A DNA stretch of 64,000 bases from Viscum album (Eukaryota; Streptophyta; Magnoliopsida; Santalales; Viscaceae): positions 45,058,605-45,122,604 of the forward strand of contig OY728160.1 of NCBI GenBank assembly GCA_963277665.1, read 5' to 3'. Shown one piece after another: positions 62,160 to 64,000 of this stretch. Position 1 is the first letter of the stretch, and the number at the start of each line of letters is the position of its first letter. The notes under the pieces were generated by a model that saw nothing but the letters and a program-made list of their open reading frames with translations, did no database searches and was not told the DNA's origin. A program made the translations under genes and the position numbers.

Positions 62160-62580
62160 AATGTATCCTTTCACTTAGGATAAAAGTTCTATCTTACCAA
62201 CAGCTTGGTAAGCCCTCGATACGACGATCAGTAAAGATGTATTATTATCCATCGAAGTCCTCAATTAAGTAGGTAATTGTCACCTTTGTCCTTCATGAAA
62301 TTGATGGACCTTGATACGATGATCATCAACGCATCTTCATATCCCCAGATGCCTTCGATAATTATTACCTGATTGGTTTCTCAAGGAAAAACAAAGCACT
62401 TATTGGAATATAAAAGTTAAGAATGAGTCGTTCATGTGTTGTGATTCCAAGTCTTTTGCACGATGTTAGAGATAAGTCACATCCTCTCCCTATAAAACGT
62501 GATAGAAGAAAAATTTGATCAAAAGTTTTTCTCTAATTCAAATGAACTTATATTTATAGGTCTTAGGTTCCAGTGGTTAT
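62160..62580 (-). other. LTR-like segment with TATA box on minus strand
   Basis: This patch is clearly less AT-rich than the preceding 13 kb. It contains two diverged direct copies of a block around GATACGACGATCAG (62,218) and GATACGATGATCAT (62,312). On the minus strand CCTATAAATATAAG near 62,547-62,560 is a good TATA box, followed downstream on that strand by a leader-like region. With the purine tracts to the right it may be an LTR of a minus-strand retrotransposon, perhaps Copia-type. No TG...CA ends were fixed. Confidence 0.4.
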
Positions 62581-62867
62581 ATTTCTCTGCAAACTTTGGA
62601 GGTACTTATACACCTGGAATTTTAATGGTCATATTGACACAGATAATACTACATTGTTTTTATTAGATTATAACTAACTCCATGAAATTGTTCTAGTTAA
62701 AACAAAATATATATGAAAATGATAACATTAGTACGATTGTTATGGACCATGTGTTTTGATTAAAAGAATAAAATAATGCATGAGATAAGAGTAAAACACG
62801 AGTACAATTAATATTACTTAGTATAATGTATTGATATGATGAAAATTGAGTAGGATGCACAAACTGG
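62581..62867. other. Spacer between LTR-like patch and minisatellite
   Basis: AT-rich sequence with nothing recognised, apart from a few GAT/ATGA-containing words like those of the minisatellite near its right end. Confidence 0.4.
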
Positions 62868-63072
62868 GTATGATTAACATAGTCAGTACAGTATATAGAG
62901 TTAGTATGATTAATAGAGTCGATACGATAGACATAGTCAGTACGATTAATAGAGTAGGTACAGTAGACAGAGTCAGTACAACTGACAGAGTTAGTATGAT
63001 AGATAGAGTTAGTATGATTGACAGAGTCAGTATGATAGACTTAGTCAATTTGATTGACAGAGTCAATACGAT
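62868..63072. repeat. 18-bp minisatellite, about 11.4 copies
   Basis: Eleven consecutive 18-bp units plus seven bases follow the consensus GTA(T/C)GAT(T/A)GACAGAGTCA without a single indel. Unit starts are 62,868, 62,886, 62,904 and so on to 63,066. Units tend to alternate between ATT(A/G)A and ATAGA versions, suggesting a 36-bp dimer as the unit of amplification. The open frames on both strands here (hexapeptide repeats) result from the length being a multiple of three. Confidence 0.95.
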
Positions 63073-63177
63073 ATAAAGATAACCATATTCAACATAAATC
63101 CTTTATTTTAGAAGATTATAAATAGTTTTTTGATTTCCGAAACTAAATATATAAAAGTAAAAAAAGAATTTTGACTT

Positions 63178-63190
63178 AAAAATCTCCCCC
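63178..63190 (-). other. Polypurine tract-like site
   Basis: On the minus strand the sequence is GGGGGAGATTTT, like the tract before the 3' LTR of many plant Copia elements. A similar tract, TAAGGGGGAGTT, is at about 63,285-63,295. Either could mark a minus-strand retroelement end. Confidence 0.35.
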
Positions 63191-63299
63191 GTATTGGAAA
63201 TCACAAAACACAATGAAAACCATTGAAAAATGTATATACCTCTGAGTTAGACAAACTCTTCTAAATAAGAAAATTAATACCACTAACTCCCCCTTACAT

Positions 63300-63590
63300 A
63301 TAGGCTTTCCAAATGATTGTATTTGTAGATATTCATTGATTTAGGTGTATACCTTTGAGTAAGACTTTTAAGAATACTACCCCTTTGAAAGCATTCTTCC
63401 CTTTTTTAAAAACATTTTCCCTCATTGTGATTTACAAAAATAATGGGATGATGTTGAGTTTCTTGAAAGGGTTCAAGAAAAAAATACCAAACAATGTAAA
63501 TGAAAACATATAATACATTAAACTGCCAAACGTTTAGAGAAATTGAAATAACAACCAAGAAAAAAAGAAACAAAAAAAGATCATTTTTAT
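63300..63590. other. Unassigned sequence near right edge
   Basis: AT-rich sequence between the purine tracts and the coiled-coil frame; minus-strand frames are interrupted and no motif is seen. Confidence 0.4.
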
Positions 63591-63810
63591 ATTCCTTTTT
63601 CTTTATTGATCAACTCATAAAGAATAGACTCCATCTTCTTTATCTATTTCTTATCATCTGTGATAGAATTAGCCTGATATTTGAGAGTCTCCTGTTGGTC
63701 TGCCAAAAATTGAACATGGTTTTTGATAGTGACTTCTTTCATACTGATCACTTCTTCAAGAGTATCGATTCTATTCTGAATATTCTTGTTTTCTTTAGTA
63801 AACAAAGTGT
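63591..63810 (-). pseudogene. Coiled-coil reading frame, unidentified
   Basis: A minus-strand frame of about 70 codons with one internal stop (near 63,635) is rich in Lys, Glu, Gln and Asn. It contains ENKNIQNRIDTLEEVISMKE and VQFLADQQETLKYQANSI, with hydrophobic residues at heptad-like spacing, so a coiled coil is likely. Composition and codon pattern look like real former coding sequence, unlike the plus-strand frame over the same bases. It may be part of a Gag or of an extra ORF of a retroelement continuing beyond the window. I cannot place it in a family. Confidence 0.45.
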
Positions 63811-64000
63811 TTTTGTTTCTTTACCAAAAATATTTCATCTTTTAAAGATCAAACCTTTTAGAATTAGGATTTTTAAGAACTAAAACTATCATGTAATTCT
63901 TTTTACTAAAAGAGAATCAGCACTAAGAGATTTTGGAATCTGATTCAACATTTTTATTTTTTTATTATCAAGATTATTGAAAGAAATAGAAATAACATTT
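63811..64000. other. Right edge, unassigned
   Basis: AT-rich sequence upstream (minus strand) of the coiled-coil frame; frames are interrupted and nothing is recognised. Confidence 0.4.

Noticed and set aside
62818..63076. Hexapeptide-repeat proteins on both strands
   Set aside because: Direct translation of an 18-bp minisatellite.
1..64000. tRNA or rRNA genes, organelle DNA insertions
   Set aside because: No tRNA-like A/B boxes with foldable arms, rRNA blocks or plastid/mitochondrial gene motifs were noticed by eye; a covariance-model scan was not possible.

Overview
This window is plant nuclear DNA, very probably from an angiosperm with a large, repeat-rich genome. It is strongly AT-rich, has no intact gene, and consists largely of decayed transposable elements of plant-type lineages: Athila/Tat-like and chromovirus-like Ty3/Gypsy retrotransposons and a CACTA (En/Spm) DNA transposon. 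I cannot name a species. All coding sequence found is broken by stops and frameshifts, often of the C-to-T or G-to-A kind expected from decay of methylated repeats.

The main structure is a three-level nested insertion. Outermost and oldest is a minus-strand chromovirus-like Ty3/Gypsy element (about 12,966-48,782), with a left LTR (to 15,613), gag-protease-RT-RNase H-integrase-chromodomain remnants read leftward (15,620-20,271), and a second LTR split in two (20,434-22,199 and 47,110-48,782). Into that LTR a plus-strand Athila/Tat-like Ty3/Gypsy element inserted (22,200-47,104), with two LTRs of about 1.5 kb, a degenerate tRNA-Asp-type primer site and a perfect 5-bp target duplication (ATGAG). 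Into the integrase zinc finger of that element a CACTA transposon of about 14.8 kb inserted (28,443-43,266). It carries a TNP2-like transposase pseudogene, a second ORF with a Ulp1-like protease remnant, and a 20-copy tandem array of a 183-bp unit. Removing the CACTA leaves about 10.1 kb for the Athila-like element; removing both leaves about 10.9 kb for the outer element, both usual sizes for their lineages.

Left of the nest, 3,079-6,877 looks like a solo LTR of another chromovirus-like element (TG...CA, 5-bp TGTTT duplication). The stretches 1-3,073 and 6,883-12,960 hold nothing I can assign. Right of the nest, 48,788-61,900 is AT-rich with no recognisable gene and its base composition shifts to C over G. 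At the far right (62,160-63,900) are an LTR-like segment, an 18/36-bp minisatellite, purine tracts on the minus strand, and a minus-strand coiled-coil reading frame that may be the edge of another retroelement.

The parts do not form a functional gene system. They record successive insertions: outer chromovirus, then the Athila-like element, then CACTA. The last two have sharp target-site evidence. Family assignments were made by eye from conserved motifs, without database searches.
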